DNA of 64,000 nt from Bacillus ndiopicus (lineage in GTDB: Bacteria; Bacillota; Bacilli; Bacillales_A; Planococcaceae): contig NZ_HG964405.1 in NCBI RefSeq assembly GCF_000612805.1, positions 257,963 to 321,962 of the forward strand. The letters run 5' to 3'. Position 1 is the first letter of the stretch. Every line of letters starts with the position of its first letter. Positions 34,632-45,252 of the stretch are shown in pieces. The notes under the pieces were generated by a model that saw only the letters and a program-made list of their open reading frames with translations, was not told the DNA's origin and did no database searches. A program made the translations under genes and the position numbers.

Positions 34632-36056
34632 ATGCAGTCAAAAATAACAAATACAGAGCTGCGCCAATTATTCAATCAAACTGAGGATGTACTATATCAA
34701 ACATATCAATTTCCAGCATCTACAGTCAGTATAATTACTTGTCAGGCAATGGTTGATACACATTTATTAAACGAGGTTATTGTGCCACGGGTGAGTGCAG
34801 CTTGCCAGCAACAATGCGAATCAATAGAAGAGCAGCTATATTTACCTAGTTTACAGCAAGTCAAGTCGTTGGAAGAAGTAGTGACACTTGTTTTTACAGG
34901 TTTTGCTGTTATTTATTTTGAGCAGCAGCAGCAGCTTTTTTCGAGTAATATTGCTAAAAAGCCTAATCGAAACCCTGAAGAAACGAATTTAGAAGTATTA
35001 GTTAAAGGACCACGAGATAACTTTATTGAGGATCTTACGGTAAATATTGCAATAATTCGTAAACGTTTGCCTACAAATTCATTGTCAGTTGAAAAATATA
35101 TAATTGGAAGGCGCTCAAAAACAACTGTAGCACTCCTTTATATGAATGATATTGCGAATGAAACTATATTAAACAGCATTCGCAAACAACTTAAAGAAAT
35201 TGATACAGATATCATTATAAGCGCTGACTTATTAATGGAGCGTATAAATAAAAAAGGACAATTAATACCGCTCACAACGAATACCGCAAGAGGAGATTTT
35301 GCTGTACAGTCTTTGGTGAGTGGTCGTTTTTTAATATTAGTTGATGGCGTTTCATATGCAGTTGTTTTTCCAATTAATTTATTGATGTTATTAAAAACAA
35401 GTGAAGATAATGAATATCCAGTGGTATTTGGCTCTTTTGAGCGTCTATTGCGCATAGTTGGTATATTATTTGGTTTACTCTTACCAGCATTTTGGCTAGC
35501 GCTAACCACCTTTCATCAAGAACAGCTTCCATTTCAATTGCTTGCGACGGTTGTACAATCGAATCGTGGCTTGCCACTGCCATCATCACTGGAGATGCTA
35601 TTAATGTTATTAATGTTTGAGCTTTTCCGTGAAGCGGGGCTACGTTTACCAAGCATTATTGGGGGAACAATAAGCGTAGTTGGTGGCTTGATTATTGGAG
35701 ATGCAGCTATTCGTGCTGGTGTTACAAGCCCTGCAATGATTGTCGTGATTGCAATTTCTACAATTGCCACTTTTACACTTGTAAATCAATCACTCGTGAC
35801 AGCGGTTAGTCTACTGCGTGTCAGCTTTATTTTAGTTACATCATTATTTGGTCTATTTGGCTTTTTCGTATGCTTATATGTATTGCTTGCTTATTTGGCA
35901 AACACTCGTATATTTGGTGTTCCTTATTTGAGTATAGCGACTGATTTGAGCTGGGAAACGGTAAAAAAATCATTGATACGTGAGACTCCTCAAAAAAATG
36001 AGACGCGTCCTAAGGTATTAAATTTACAGGATGAGACTAAGGATGGTACACAATGA
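34632..36056 (+). CDS. Spore germinant-receptor A subunit (GerA family)
   Basis: 474 residues. The N-terminal cytoplasmic half carries the GerA signatures VLVKGPRDNFIEDLTVNIAI and IRKRLPTNSLSVEKYIIGRR. The C-terminal half has four to five helices with AFWLALTTFHQEQLPFQLLA and FREAGLRLPSIIGGTISVVG. It starts one base after the permease stop and overlaps the C subunit by 4 bases (ATGA), so all three are translated together. Confidence 0.93.
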   Translation: MQSKITNTELRQLFNQTEDVLYQTYQFPASTVSIITCQAMVDTHLLNEVIVPRVSAACQQQCESIEEQLYLPSLQQVKSLEEVVTLVFTGFAVIYFEQQQQLFSSNIAKKPNRNPEETNLEVLVKGPRDNFIEDLTVNIAIIRKRLPTNSLSVEKYIIGRRSKTTVALLYMNDIANETILNSIRKQLKEIDTDIIISADLLMERINKKGQLIPLTTNTARGDFAVQSLVSGRFLILVDGVSYAVVFPINLLMLLKTSEDNEYPVVFGSFERLLRIVGILFGLLLPAFWLALTTFHQEQLPFQLLATVVQSNRGLPLPSSLEMLLMLLMFELFREAGLRLPSIIGGTISVVGGLIIGDAAIRAGVTSPAMIVVIAISTIATFTLVNQSLVTAVSLLRVSFILVTSLFGLFGFFVCLYVLLAYLANTRIFGVPYLSIATDLSWETVKKSLIRETPQKNETRPKVLNLQDETKDGTQ

Positions 36057-37195
36057 AAAAGGGTGTATATTGTTTCATCTTATGCAGTCTAATTTTAGCC
36101 TCATGTTGGGATAATAACGAGCCAGAACGTATGCTTTACATTCATGGTATAGGTGTAGATTATAAAGATGGTCAATTTGAAATTTATGCACAATTATTAG
36201 ATTTCTCCAATATTGCGAGGTCAGATCAACCAAATTCAGAATCAATTCAAACCGAAGTTGGTCGCGCAAAAGGCCGAACGATTGATGAAGCAGCGGTAAA
36301 CTTATATCGTGCTGTTGACCAACGGATTTTATGGGGGCATTTATCTTATGTTGTGTTTTCACAGGAGTTGTTGAAAAGTGGTGAACTTATGCAAGCGATT
36401 GACTCATTTGTACGATATCGAGAAACGCGCTATACGATGTGGGTATATACGAGTGACGAAGCGTTAAACGAGCTGTTGCTTGTCACACCAATTTTAAACA
36501 AAGGCATGACTTTTTCAAGGGTAGCAGATCCTTTAAACGCCTATCATCAAGAGTCCTTTGTTGAGCCAGTAAGTTTACGTACAATGCTTATTGATTTAGA
36601 TGAGCCAGGTCATCAAGTCAATGTGCCTTTTATGGTTTCTAGTGATAAATGGGAAACTCCGAAAGGTCCAGATCCCGTATATGAAGTCAAAGGCATTAGT
36701 GTTATTACTAAATCTGAATTAAAAGGCTCATTATTGGATGGAGAGGCAGAGGGGTTACGTTGGATGTCTAAGCATACAGAACGTGCGCAGATTACTTTAA
36801 AAAATGGGAATGATCAAATACAGTACACAACAATTATTGTAGATAAAGTAAAGCCTAAAATTAAGCCAGTTGAGGAAAATGACCAACTGCGATTTGATAT
36901 ATCAATTAAAGTACAAGTAACAACAAGTGGGCAAGATGGACGAAAGGGTGACCAAAAATTAAAAAAAGAGATAACTGAGCAAATAAAAAAAGAAGTAGAA
37001 CGCACTTATTTAAAAGGATTAGAGAAAAAAATGGATGTCTATAGACTATCTGAGCAGGCATATCGAAAAAAACTCAAAGTGTGGCAACAGTTGAATAAGG
37101 ATGGAGAAATTCCTTTAACAGAGGATTCTATCCGAAAGTTAGATATTAAAATTGAAAAAATAAAAACAGAGCGTACTACGATGCACGAGCGCTAA
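36053..37195 (+). CDS. Spore germinant-receptor C subunit (Ger(x)C lipoprotein)
   Basis: 380 residues. Lipobox L-A-S-C (Cys18) after MKKGVYCFILCSLILA, then the family start CWDNNEPERMLYIHGIGVDY and the motif AVDQRILWGHLSYVVFSQEL. The C-terminal domain contains the conserved KEITEQIKKEVERTYLKGLE helix. Lipid-anchored on the outer face of the inner spore membrane, it completes the receptor with the two upstream genes. Confidence 0.93.
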   Translation: MKKGVYCFILCSLILASCWDNNEPERMLYIHGIGVDYKDGQFEIYAQLLDFSNIARSDQPNSESIQTEVGRAKGRTIDEAAVNLYRAVDQRILWGHLSYVVFSQELLKSGELMQAIDSFVRYRETRYTMWVYTSDEALNELLLVTPILNKGMTFSRVADPLNAYHQESFVEPVSLRTMLIDLDEPGHQVNVPFMVSSDKWETPKGPDPVYEVKGISVITKSELKGSLLDGEAEGLRWMSKHTERAQITLKNGNDQIQYTTIIVDKVKPKIKPVEENDQLRFDISIKVQVTTSGQDGRKGDQKLKKEITEQIKKEVERTYLKGLEKKMDVYRLSEQAYRKKLKVWQQLNKDGEIPLTEDSIRKLDIKIEKIKTERTTMHER

Positions 37196-37348
37196 AGATA
37201 AAAGTTGTTAAAGACATCTTATTCCTAAGGTGTCGTTACATATAGAATGTATTATACATCTTCAGGGCTTCTTGTTGTCCGATAAGCTATTCACATGTAA
37301 AATAGTGAAATAGATAATCCAGATGTTACCGTAACGGGAGTGAGTAGT

Positions 37349-38329
37349 TTGAAAAAAAAGAAGCATCAAATACAGCAAGAGAATAATGTGATTCTGTTTC
37401 CCGGTGTTGGTGAACGATTATTGGAACAAGCGCATGCTTATGCAGAAAGCTACCAATACAATTTAGCCTGTGAAGCTTTTGCGGAAGCGTTACGTTATAT
37501 AGAAGGTGATGAAGTTACATTAAGTGTCTATGCCTATTCATTGTATGAAATACGTGCATTTAAGCAAGCAAAGGAAGTGTGCGAGGAGCTTTTAGCTATT
37601 GGTCCTACAATGTACTTCGAGGCAATGGAGCTATACTTAACAATCTCCATGCAGCTACGTGAATTTAGACAAGTAGAAAAGCTGATTGAAACATTGCTTG
37701 ATGAAGGAGCTATTCCAGAAAATCAACTTGAAAAGTTTCAACGTCTAAAAAAGTTAAATGCAGAAATAGCAAGCAAGCAAGTGCTGCAACAAGAAATCAC
37801 AGAGCCTGCGGTTGACAAGTTATTAATAGAGGATTTTTTACAACTTGCTCAGCATGAACAGCTTCAAACGATTTATCAGCTGACAGGTACGAATATACGC
37901 CCGATTGTTCAATCGTTAATAAAGATTATCCAGCACGAAGAAGTACATCCATTTATTCAAAGTCTCGCACTTATCTTACTTGTAGAGCAACAGGTAAATG
38001 CATCAATAACTATGGGGAAATTTCATTACCAGCGTGTTGTTAACCCCGCGGACTTGGCATTGCCTACAGAAATGCCGCAGTTCCAAGTAATCGAGGCTTA
38101 TATAAAAAAAGTGTTAGAAAAAGATCCGACAACGCTAGAGATGGTACAACAATTACTAGCGAAGCATGCGATTGTTACGTATCCTTTTGAATGGCTTGAT
38201 TATGATGCAGAGGATGTAGCGCAAAGCTATATTGATTATGTGCATATGTTATTTGGTAAAGTACAGGAGATGGATTATGAAATTGTTGGATTTTTGCAAC
38301 AACTCGAAACATTTTCAGAATTGTTATAG
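37349..38329 (+). CDS. TPR-repeat protein (YsoA-like)
   Basis: 326 residues from TTG 37349, spaced 8 bases after CGGGAG; the GTG at 37340 overlaps that site. Helical repeats are visible: HAYAESYQYNLACEAFAEAL, VTLSVYAYSLYEIRAFKQAK, EVCEELLAIGPTMYFEAMEL. The C-terminal ~150 residues are helical but not recognised. It lies upstream of tig, as ysoA does in B. subtilis. Function unknown. Confidence 0.8.
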   Translation: MKKKKHQIQQENNVILFPGVGERLLEQAHAYAESYQYNLACEAFAEALRYIEGDEVTLSVYAYSLYEIRAFKQAKEVCEELLAIGPTMYFEAMELYLTISMQLREFRQVEKLIETLLDEGAIPENQLEKFQRLKKLNAEIASKQVLQQEITEPAVDKLLIEDFLQLAQHEQLQTIYQLTGTNIRPIVQSLIKIIQHEEVHPFIQSLALILLVEQQVNASITMGKFHYQRVVNPADLALPTEMPQFQVIEAYIKKVLEKDPTTLEMVQQLLAKHAIVTYPFEWLDYDAEDVAQSYIDYVHMLFGKVQEMDYEIVGFLQQLETFSELL

Positions 38330-38343
38330 CCGTATGAAAAAAG

Positions 38344-38371
38344 TTGAAACATTACGCATCTATGATATACT
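38344..38371 (+). promoter_or_regulatory. Promoter of tig
   Basis: TTGAAA (38344-38349), 16-base spacer, TATACT (38366-38371) preceded by TGA as a partial extended -10. Confidence 0.65.
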
Positions 38372-38443
38372 AAAATGGTTGTAGGAACTGTATAAAACAA
38401 ATATGTTTGTTAGCAGAGCAATTTAATTTTGGAGGTTATATAC

Positions 38444-39730
38444 ATGTCAGTTAAATGGGAAAAACAAGAAGGTAACCAAGGTTTATTAACAATCGAGGTA
38501 CCAGCTGAAGAAGTAAACAAAGCTTTAGACAAAGCTTTCGCTAAAGTTGTAAAGCAAATTAACGTGCCTGGTTTCCGTAAAGGGAAAATGCCTCGCCCGA
38601 TGTTTGAAAAACGTTTTGGTGTTGAAGCACTTTACCAAGATGCTTTAGAAATTATCATCCCAGAAGCGTATGCAAACGCTATTGATGAAGCTGGTATTGA
38701 GCCAGTTGATTTCCCAGAAATCGATGGAACTGAAAACTTTGCTAAAGGTGAAGGCTTCACATTCACTGCAACAGTTATCGTGAAACCAGAACCTAAATTA
38801 GGTGATTATAAAGGTCTTGAAGTAACTAAGCTTCCAACAGAAGTAACAGATGAAGAAGTAGACGCTCAAATCGAAGCAGAATTAGCGAAAAAAGCTGAGC
38901 TTGAAATTAAAGAAGACGAAGCAATCGTTGAGGGTGATACAGCGGTTATCGATTTCGAAGGCTTTGTAGGTGACGAAGCATTCGAAGGTGGTAAAGGTTC
39001 AGACTACCCATTAGAAATCGGTTCAGGCTCATTCATTCCTGGCTTTGAAGAGCAATTAGTAGGTGTAAAAGCTGGAGAAGCAAAAGATGTTGTTGTAACA
39101 TTCCCAGAAGAATACCACGCTACTGAATTAGCTGGAAAAGAAGCTACTTTCAAAGTAACAGTGAAAGAAGTAAAAACAAAGGTATTACCTGAATTAAATG
39201 ATGAATTTGCTAAAGAATTAGATTCTGAGGTTGATAGCGTTGAAGCTTTACGCGCAAAGATTAAAGAAACAACAGCGGCACAAAAAGAATCAGATTCTGA
39301 AGCTGCGCTACGTGACGAATTAGTTGAAAAAGCAGCTGAAAACGCTGAAATCGACATTCCACAAGCAATGATTAACACTGAAGTAGATCGCATGGTACAA
39401 GAATTTGGTCAACGTTTACAAATGCAAGGTATGAACCTTGAGCTTTACTACCAATTCTCTGGTCAAAGCGAAGAAGCTTTACGTGAGCAAATGACTGCTG
39501 ATGCTGAAAACCGCGTACGTGTATCACTAACACTAGAAGCAATCGCTGCTGCAGAAGGCATTGAAATTTCTGAAGAAGATATCAATGCTGAATTAGAAAA
39601 AATGTCTGCACAATTTGGTATGACAGTTGAGCAAATCACAGCAGCATTAGGTGGTACAGCAGTTTTAGAAAATGATATTCGCACACAAAAAACAGTTGAA
39701 TTACTAGTTGAAAACGCGAAAATTTCTTAA
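38444..39730 (+). CDS. tig: Trigger factor
   Basis: Ribosome-associated chaperone and peptidyl-prolyl isomerase. The ribosome-binding signature is [19 protein letters not shown] (about 45-63), the FKBP domain contains [20 protein letters not shown] and [19 protein letters not shown], and a helical C-terminal arm domain follows. The ATG at 38444 follows TTGGAGG; the ATG-like upstream frame to 38429 has none. 428 residues, standard length. Its terminator at 39753-39790 separates it from clpX. Confidence 0.96.
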   Translation: MSVKWEKQEGNQGLLTIEVPAEEVNKALDKAFAKVVKQINVPGFRKGKMPRPMFEKRFGVEALYQDALEIIIPEAYANAIDEAGIEPVDFPEIDGTENFAKGEGFTFTATVIVKPEPKLGDYKGLEVTKLPTEVTDEEVDAQIEAELAKKAELEIKEDEAIVEGDTAVIDFEGFVGDEAFEGGKGSDYPLEIGSGSFIPGFEEQLVGVKAGEAKDVVVTFPEEYHATELAGKEATFKVTVKEVKTKVLPELNDEFAKELDSEVDSVEALRAKIKETTAAQKESDSEAALRDELVEKAAENAEIDIPQAMINTEVDRMVQEFGQRLQMQGMNLELYYQFSGQSEEALREQMTADAENRVRVSLTLEAIAAAEGIEISEEDINAELEKMSAQFGMTVEQITAALGGTAVLENDIRTQKTVELLVENAKIS

Positions 39731-39752
39731 TTAGAGTTACTTGCAAAATATA

Positions 39753-39790
39753 GATAAAACAAGGTACGCTATTTTGTACCTTGTTTTATC
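39753..39790 (+). terminator. Terminator of tig
   Basis: Perfect 15-base stem GATAAAACAAGGTAC / GTACCTTGTTTTATC with an 8-base loop. Confidence 0.85.
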
Positions 39791-39926
39791 ACATATACAT
39801 AGAAAACATAGTTGATCTAACCTAAATGCAACTATGGATTGCTTTTTAATGTAAGTATGGCTAGGCATATATTTTTGTGTAAAACCTATAATATACATAA
39901 ATCAATAATAAAGGCAGTCAATATAT

Positions 39927-39955
39927 TTGATAAAGAACAAATAATCTTGTAAGAT
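39927..39955 (+). promoter_or_regulatory. Promoter of clpX
   Basis: TTGATA (39927-39932), 17-base spacer, TAAGAT (39950-39955), 27 bases before the start codon. Confidence 0.65.
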
Positions 39956-39981
39956 TGAAGCTTGAATAGGGGTGAAACAAA

Positions 39982-41250
39982 TTGTTCAAATTTAATGATG
40001 AAAACGGCAATTTAAAATGCTCTTTCTGTGGAAAACCACAAGAACAAGTTCGTAAGCTGGTGGCAGGACCAGGTGTATATATTTGTGACGAATGTATCGA
40101 ACTATGCTCTGAAATTGTTGTAGAAGAGCTTGGAGTAGAAGAAGAAATCGACTTTAAAGATATTCCAAAACCTAAAGAAATTTTAGGGATTTTGGGTGAG
40201 TATGTGATTGGACAAGAGCGCGCTAAAAAAGCTTTAGCTGTGGCGGTTTACAATCATTATAAACGCATTAACTCAAATGCTAAAATTGACGATGTGGAAT
40301 TGTCAAAATCTAATATTGTGTTAATAGGACCAACAGGTAGTGGTAAAACATTATTAGCACAAACATTAGCACGCATTTTAAACGTACCATTTGCGATTGC
40401 AGACGCAACTTCTTTAACAGAGGCTGGCTATGTCGGAGAAGATGTGGAAAATATATTATTAAAGCTTATTCAAGCAGCTGATTATGATATCGAGCGTGCG
40501 GAAAAAGGTATTATTTATATCGATGAAATCGATAAAGTGGCACGCAAATCAGAAAATCCGTCAATCACTCGCGATGTATCTGGTGAAGGTGTACAACAAG
40601 CGTTGCTGAAAATTTTAGAAGGCACAGTGGCAAGCGTCCCACCACAAGGCGGTCGTAAGCACCCACATCAGGAGTTTTTACAAATTGATACATCAAATAT
40701 CCTATTCATCGTAGGTGGTGCGTTTGATGGAATCGAGCAAATTATTAAACGTCGTCAAGGTGAAAAAGTAATTGGTTTCGGATCAAATCCAAATAAAGTG
40801 GAAGAAGATCAAGGGTCATTACTTTCTCAACTTATTCCAGAAGATTTATTGAAATTCGGTCTTATTCCAGAATTCATCGGGCGTTTACCTGTATTAGCAA
40901 GTTTAGAGCAGCTAAATGTAGAGGCACTTGTACAAATTTTAACAGAGCCTAAAAATGCATTAGCAAAACAATATCAAAAAATGCTTGAACTTGATAATGT
41001 AGAGCTTGAATTTGAAGAGAAGGCGTTAGAGGAAATCGCTAAACTTGCGATTGAGCGTAAAACAGGCGCACGTGGCTTGCGTTCTATTATTGAAGCAACA
41101 ATGCTGGATGTAATGTTTGAATTGCCATCACGTGATGACATTGTAAAATGTATTATTACTGCAGAAACAATCGTTGATAAAGCGGAGCCTAAATTGCTAC
41201 TAGCAGATGGCACTGAACTGAAAAGAGATAACGAAAAAACGTCTGCCTAA
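39982..41250 (+). CDS. clpX: ATP-dependent Clp protease ATP-binding subunit ClpX
   Basis: AAA+ unfoldase that feeds ClpP. The N-terminal zinc-binding domain has [13 protein letters not shown] and CDECIELC; Walker A is [11 protein letters not shown], Walker [15 protein letters not shown], and the pore and sensor regions ([27 protein letters not shown]) are intact. The IGF loop for ClpP docking is present as VIGFGSN. 422 residues from a TTG start ([10 protein letters not shown]) after AGGGGTGA. Confidence 0.97.
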   Translation: MFKFNDENGNLKCSFCGKPQEQVRKLVAGPGVYICDECIELCSEIVVEELGVEEEIDFKDIPKPKEILGILGEYVIGQERAKKALAVAVYNHYKRINSNAKIDDVELSKSNIVLIGPTGSGKTLLAQTLARILNVPFAIADATSLTEAGYVGEDVENILLKLIQAADYDIERAEKGIIYIDEIDKVARKSENPSITRDVSGEGVQQALLKILEGTVASVPPQGGRKHPHQEFLQIDTSNILFIVGGAFDGIEQIIKRRQGEKVIGFGSNPNKVEEDQGSLLSQLIPEDLLKFGLIPEFIGRLPVLASLEQLNVEALVQILTEPKNALAKQYQKMLELDNVELEFEEKALEEIAKLAIERKTGARGLRSIIEATMLDVMFELPSRDDIVKCIITAETIVDKAEPKLLLADGTELKRDNEKTSA

Positions 41251-41270
41251 AAATATTACAGCGAACAACA

Positions 41271-41318
41271 AAAGCTGACATCGAACGTGCATCAGCACAA
41301 GTAGGTAGTCAGCTTTTC
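41271..41318 (+). terminator. Hairpin between clpX and lonA
   Basis: AAAGCTGAC (41271-41279) pairs with GTCAGCTTT (41308-41316) followed by TCTCTATATT; a smaller GTGC/GCAC stem lies in the loop. Confidence 0.6.
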
Positions 41319-41470
41319 TCTATATTGCAAACAGTTGTAGTGCAATTTTTCTTCGTAAATTTTTGTACATAAAAATGATTCGTATCCGATAACAAATAAA
41401 GATGTTGAATTAAACACATACTATAAATAGCGGGTTGTTACGGATTGAAATTGATGGAGGTGAGTCCCGC

Positions 41471-43789
41471 ATGAATAAGATAAAAGAAAATATACCATTA
41501 TTACCATTAAGAGGCTTGCTTGTTTATCCTTCAATGGTGCTACATATTGATGTAGGGCGGGATCGTTCAGTTGCAGCATTAGAGCATGCAATGGTAAATG
41601 AAAGCTATATTTTTTTAACCGCGCAAAAGGATATGCGAGTAGAAGCGCCTGAAAAGGAAGATCTATTTAAAATCGGTACGCTAGCAACAGTGAAGCAAAT
41701 GTTAAAATTACCAAATGGTACATTACGCATTTTAGTGGAAGGTATTAGCCGTGGCGAAATAAAAAAATATAAAGAGGAACTTAATTTTACAACTGTAGAC
41801 GTAGATTTATCGGAAGATCCAACATATAAAGACTCTGAAACAGAGGCTTTAATGCGTACTTTATTGGTTTTTTTTGAAAAATACGCAAAAATGTCGAAAA
41901 AAATTACGGAAGAAACGATTGATTCTGTAGTAGACATCACGGAGCCTGGTCGATTAGCGGATGTTATTGCCTCACATTTACCATTAAAGGTACAAGAGAA
42001 GCAGGAGATTTTAGCGATTTTCAATGTCAAAAAACGTCTGGATAATTTAATTATTCGTCTACATGATGAGCAAGAAATTTTAGACCTTGAAAAGAAAATT
42101 AATAACAAAGTAAAACAAGCAATGGAACGCACGCAAAAAGAGTATTATTTGCGCGAGCAAATGAAAGCTATCCAAACAGAGCTAGGCGATCGTGATGGTA
42201 AGATGGGTGAGGTTACTGAATTACGTAAACGTATTGATGCTTCTGGAATGCCTGAATCAACAAGGAAAGTAGCATTAAAAGAGCTTGATCGCTACGAAAA
42301 ATTGCCAGCAGCTAGTGCCGAAAGTGGTGTAATTCGAAACTATGTAGAATGGCTAGTGTCTATTCCATGGAGTGAAAAAACGACAGACCGTTTAGATATT
42401 GCGCACGCAGAAGAAATTTTAAATCGTGACCATGATGGATTAGAAAAAGTGAAGGAGCGTATTTTAGAGTATTTATCTGTGCGTCAGTTAACGAATACTT
42501 TACGTGGTCCTATCCTTTGTTTAGCTGGTCCTCCAGGTGTTGGTAAAACGAGCTTAGCACGTTCAATTGCAGAAAGCTTAGATCGTAATTTTGTCCGTAT
42601 TTCACTTGGCGGAGTGCGAGATGAGTCTGAAATTCGTGGGCATCGTCGAACGTATGTTGGAGCTATGCCAGGTCGTATTATTCAAGGAATGAAAAAAGCA
42701 GGAACAATCAATCCGGTCTTTTTATTAGATGAAATTGATAAAATGTCGAATGATTTTAGGGGCGACCCTTCAGCAGCGATGTTAGAAGTATTAGATCCAG
42801 AGCAAAACCATACATTTAGCGATCACTATATCGAAGAGACGTACGATTTATCAAACGTATTATTTGTTGCTACTGCGAATGATTTAAGCACTATTCCTGG
42901 ACCATTGCTTGACCGTATGGAAATCATTTCGATTGCAGGCTATACAGAATTAGAAAAGACTAAAATTGCTGTTAATCATTTAGCACCAAAACAAATAAAG
43001 GAGCATGGCTTGAAAAAAGCACAGCTTATTTTGAAAGAGGAAGCGATAGTCGATATTATTCGTTATTATACACGTGAAGCAGGTGTGCGTGGCTTAGAGC
43101 GACAAATTGCAACGATTTGCCGTAAAGTAGCTAAAATTATTGTTTCTGGTGAGAAAAAACGTGTAACACTGAATGCTAAAACATTAACAGAGCTGCTTGG
43201 TAAGCATCGCTATCGTTATGGTCAGGCAGAGGAAGAAAATCAAATTGGTGTAGCAACGGGCTTAGCTTATACATCTGTTGGTGGCGATACGTTACAAATT
43301 GAAGTTTCATTAACACCAGGAAAAGGTAAAATTCAGCTGACAGGTAAATTAGGCGATGTTATGAAAGAGTCGGCACAAACAGCTTTAACATTTGTCCGTT
43401 CTTTAACGACAAAGCTTGGTGTTGACGCAGACTTTTTTGACCAGCATGATTTGCATATCCACGTACCTGAAGGAGCTGTTCCAAAGGATGGACCATCTGC
43501 TGGAATTACAATAGCAACAGCAATCGTATCTGCTATAACGAATAAACCAATTAAGCGCGAAGTTGGTATGACAGGAGAAATTACGTTGCGCGGTCGCGTA
43601 TTGCCAATTGGTGGTCTAAAGGAAAAATCGTTAAGTGCTCATCGTGCAGGGTTAACAACGGTTATTTTACCGAAAGATAACGAGCGCGATATCGATGATA
43701 TTCCAGAAATGATTCGTGAGCAGCTTACATTTAAACTTGTGTCACAGGCGGAGGAAGTTCTAGCATTGGCACTTGACGGAGGTTTTTAA
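41471..43789 (+). CDS. lonA: ATP-dependent protease Lon
   Basis: Cytoplasmic AAA+ serine protease for damaged proteins. LON substrate domain first ([20 protein letters not shown]), coiled coil around 190-260, Walker [20 protein letters not shown], Walker [11 protein letters not shown], and the catalytic dyad serine in [16 protein letters not shown]. The ATG at 41471 follows GGAGG; 772 residues. In B. subtilis lonB lies between clpX and lonA; it is absent here. The end of the gene contains the ribosome site of ysxC. Confidence 0.97.
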   Translation: MNKIKENIPLLPLRGLLVYPSMVLHIDVGRDRSVAALEHAMVNESYIFLTAQKDMRVEAPEKEDLFKIGTLATVKQMLKLPNGTLRILVEGISRGEIKKYKEELNFTTVDVDLSEDPTYKDSETEALMRTLLVFFEKYAKMSKKITEETIDSVVDITEPGRLADVIASHLPLKVQEKQEILAIFNVKKRLDNLIIRLHDEQEILDLEKKINNKVKQAMERTQKEYYLREQMKAIQTELGDRDGKMGEVTELRKRIDASGMPESTRKVALKELDRYEKLPAASAESGVIRNYVEWLVSIPWSEKTTDRLDIAHAEEILNRDHDGLEKVKERILEYLSVRQLTNTLRGPILCLAGPPGVGKTSLARSIAESLDRNFVRISLGGVRDESEIRGHRRTYVGAMPGRIIQGMKKAGTINPVFLLDEIDKMSNDFRGDPSAAMLEVLDPEQNHTFSDHYIEETYDLSNVLFVATANDLSTIPGPLLDRMEIISIAGYTELEKTKIAVNHLAPKQIKEHGLKKAQLILKEEAIVDIIRYYTREAGVRGLERQIATICRKVAKIIVSGEKKRVTLNAKTLTELLGKHRYRYGQAEEENQIGVATGLAYTSVGGDTLQIEVSLTPGKGKIQLTGKLGDVMKESAQTALTFVRSLTTKLGVDADFFDQHDLHIHVPEGAVPKDGPSAGITIATAIVSAITNKPIKREVGMTGEITLRGRVLPIGGLKEKSLSAHRAGLTTVILPKDNERDIDDIPEMIREQLTFKLVSQAEEVLALALDGGF

Positions 43790-43793
43790 TTTT

Positions 43794-44375
43794 ATGAAAG
43801 TCCATAATGTCGAAATGGTCATTAGTGCCGTTAGACCAGAGCAATATCCAGAAGATGGACTGCCAGAATTTGCATTAGCAGGTCGTTCAAACGTTGGGAA
43901 ATCGTCATTTATTAACCGAATGATTGGGCGCAAGGCGATGGCGCGTATTTCATCAAAGCCAGGCAAAACACAAACGCTCAATTTTTATAAAATTGAAGAG
44001 CAATTATTTTTTGTTGATGTACCAGGCTATGGTTATGCAAAGGTTTCAAAATCAGAGCGTGCTGCTTGGGGGAAAATGATTGAAAAATATTTCACTGGGC
44101 GAGATTTATTAAAAGCCGTTGTGTTAATTGTCGATTTGCGTCATTCACCGACTGGGGATGACCAGATGATGTACGATTTTTTAAAGCATTACAATATTCC
44201 ATGCATAGTTATTGCAACGAAGGCAGATAAAATCCCAAAAGGTAAATGGGATAAACATAAAAAAATTGTCAAAGAAACACTTGATATGGACCCAGCTGAT
44301 AAACTTATCGTCTTCTCATCAGAAACAGGATTAGGCTTTGAGCAGGCATGGGGAGAAATTGAGAAATACATTTAA
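43794..44375 (+). CDS. ysxC: Ribosome biogenesis GTPase YsxC/EngB
   Basis: Essential small GTPase needed for 50S subunit assembly. G motifs: G1 [16 protein letters not shown]3 [12 protein letters not shown]4 [12 protein letters not shown]. 194 residues from ATG 43794, whose GGAGG site lies in the last codons of lonA, so translation is tightly linked. In B. subtilis hemA follows directly; here an 18.6-kb block intervenes. Confidence 0.96.
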   Translation: MKVHNVEMVISAVRPEQYPEDGLPEFALAGRSNVGKSSFINRMIGRKAMARISSKPGKTQTLNFYKIEEQLFFVDVPGYGYAKVSKSERAAWGKMIEKYFTGRDLLKAVVLIVDLRHSPTGDDQMMYDFLKHYNIPCIVIATKADKIPKGKWDKHKKIVKETLDMDPADKLIVFSSETGLGFEQAWGEIEKYI

Positions 44376-44392
44376 ACTTAAAAATGCAAAAA

Positions 44393-44432
44393 AGGTGCCA
44401 AAAAGCAGATGAATATCTGTTTTTTGGCACCT
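44393..44432 (+). terminator. Terminator of lonA-ysxC
   Basis: AGGTGCCAAAAA-GCAGAT pairs with ATCTGT-TTTTTGGCACCT; a T-rich tail follows. Confidence 0.85.
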
Positions 44433-44521
44433 CTTATATTTTTTTATGTTAAAATGAATTGAAAGAAAAAACTAGATAATTCACGTTTTTGTCCGATGAA
44501 ATATAGTAGGGGGAAATAGCT

Positions 44522-44998
44522 ATGCCTATAACAAAAATAACTGAGAAAAATAGATTACAAGTAATTGATTTTTTTGAAGAAAATTGGGGTAGCTCAGAGA
44601 TGATCATTTCTTCTGGTACATATGTTTGTAGTGAACTTGATGGCTTTATATTTGAAGAAAAAAATCGAATTTTAGGGCTAGTGACATATGTTATTCACAA
44701 GCATGAAGTTGAGGTAATTTCTTTAGATAGCATTGCAGAAGGAAAGGGAATAGGGTCGCTTTTAATGAAAGAAGTGGAGAAATTAGCACAACAAAAAGCA
44801 ATTTCGACCATATCGCTAGTGACAACTAACGATAATTTAAATGCTCTAAGATTCTATCAAAAAAGAGGTTATAAAATAGAGGCTGTATTTCCAAATGCTG
44901 TTGAAAAAGCAAGAGAAATTAAATGTACCATTCCTATGATTGGAAATGATGGAATACCTATCACTGATGAAATTCGCCTAGTTAAAATTGTGAGCTAA
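44522..44998 (+). CDS. GNAT-family N-acetyltransferase
   Basis: 158 residues. Acetyl-CoA binding segment ISLDSIAEGKGIGSLLMKEV with the R/Q-x-x-G-x-G/A-type loop, then SLVTTNDNLNALRFYQKRGY, the usual C-terminal strand-helix. The ATG follows GTAGGGGGAAA. Substrate unknown. First gene of the inserted block; the YjfB-like gene follows by 15 bases. Confidence 0.88.
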   Translation: MPITKITEKNRLQVIDFFEENWGSSEMIISSGTYVCSELDGFIFEEKNRILGLVTYVIHKHEVEVISLDSIAEGKGIGSLLMKEVEKLAQQKAISTISLVTTNDNLNALRFYQKRGYKIEAVFPNAVEKAREIKCTIPMIGNDGIPITDEIRLVKIVS

Positions 44999-45013
44999 TA
45001 GGAGGTGGATAAG

Positions 45014-45187
45014 ATGGATATCGCAGCATTAGCAATGAATATGAAGCAAACACAATTGATGCAACAAGTATCAATTGCTGTCACAAAGCAAGTAATGGAA
45101 TTTGAACAGCAAAGCACGGAGCAGCTATTAGAAGTAATAGATGTACCACATCCGAATTTAGGACAGTCAATTGATATTTCTGTATAA
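45014..45187 (+). CDS. YjfB-family small protein
   Basis: 57 residues, MDIAALAMNMKQTQLMQQVS followed by IAVTKQVMEFEQQSTEQL, the helical pattern of YjfB proteins annotated as putative motility-associated. ATG 45014 lies 7 bases after AGGAGG; the GTG at 45005 overlaps it. Function unproven. Confidence 0.75.
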   Translation: MDIAALAMNMKQTQLMQQVSIAVTKQVMEFEQQSTEQLLEVIDVPHPNLGQSIDISV

Positions 45188-45252
45188 GGAAGTCGTCCAT
45201 TGGCTTAATGGACATTACATATGCAATTTGTAACACAAGAGGAGGAAGCGCA

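Noticed and set aside
41605-42132. 175-codon open frame antisense to lonA
   Set aside because: Shadow of a well-supported gene; Ser/Phe-rich composition and no ribosome site.
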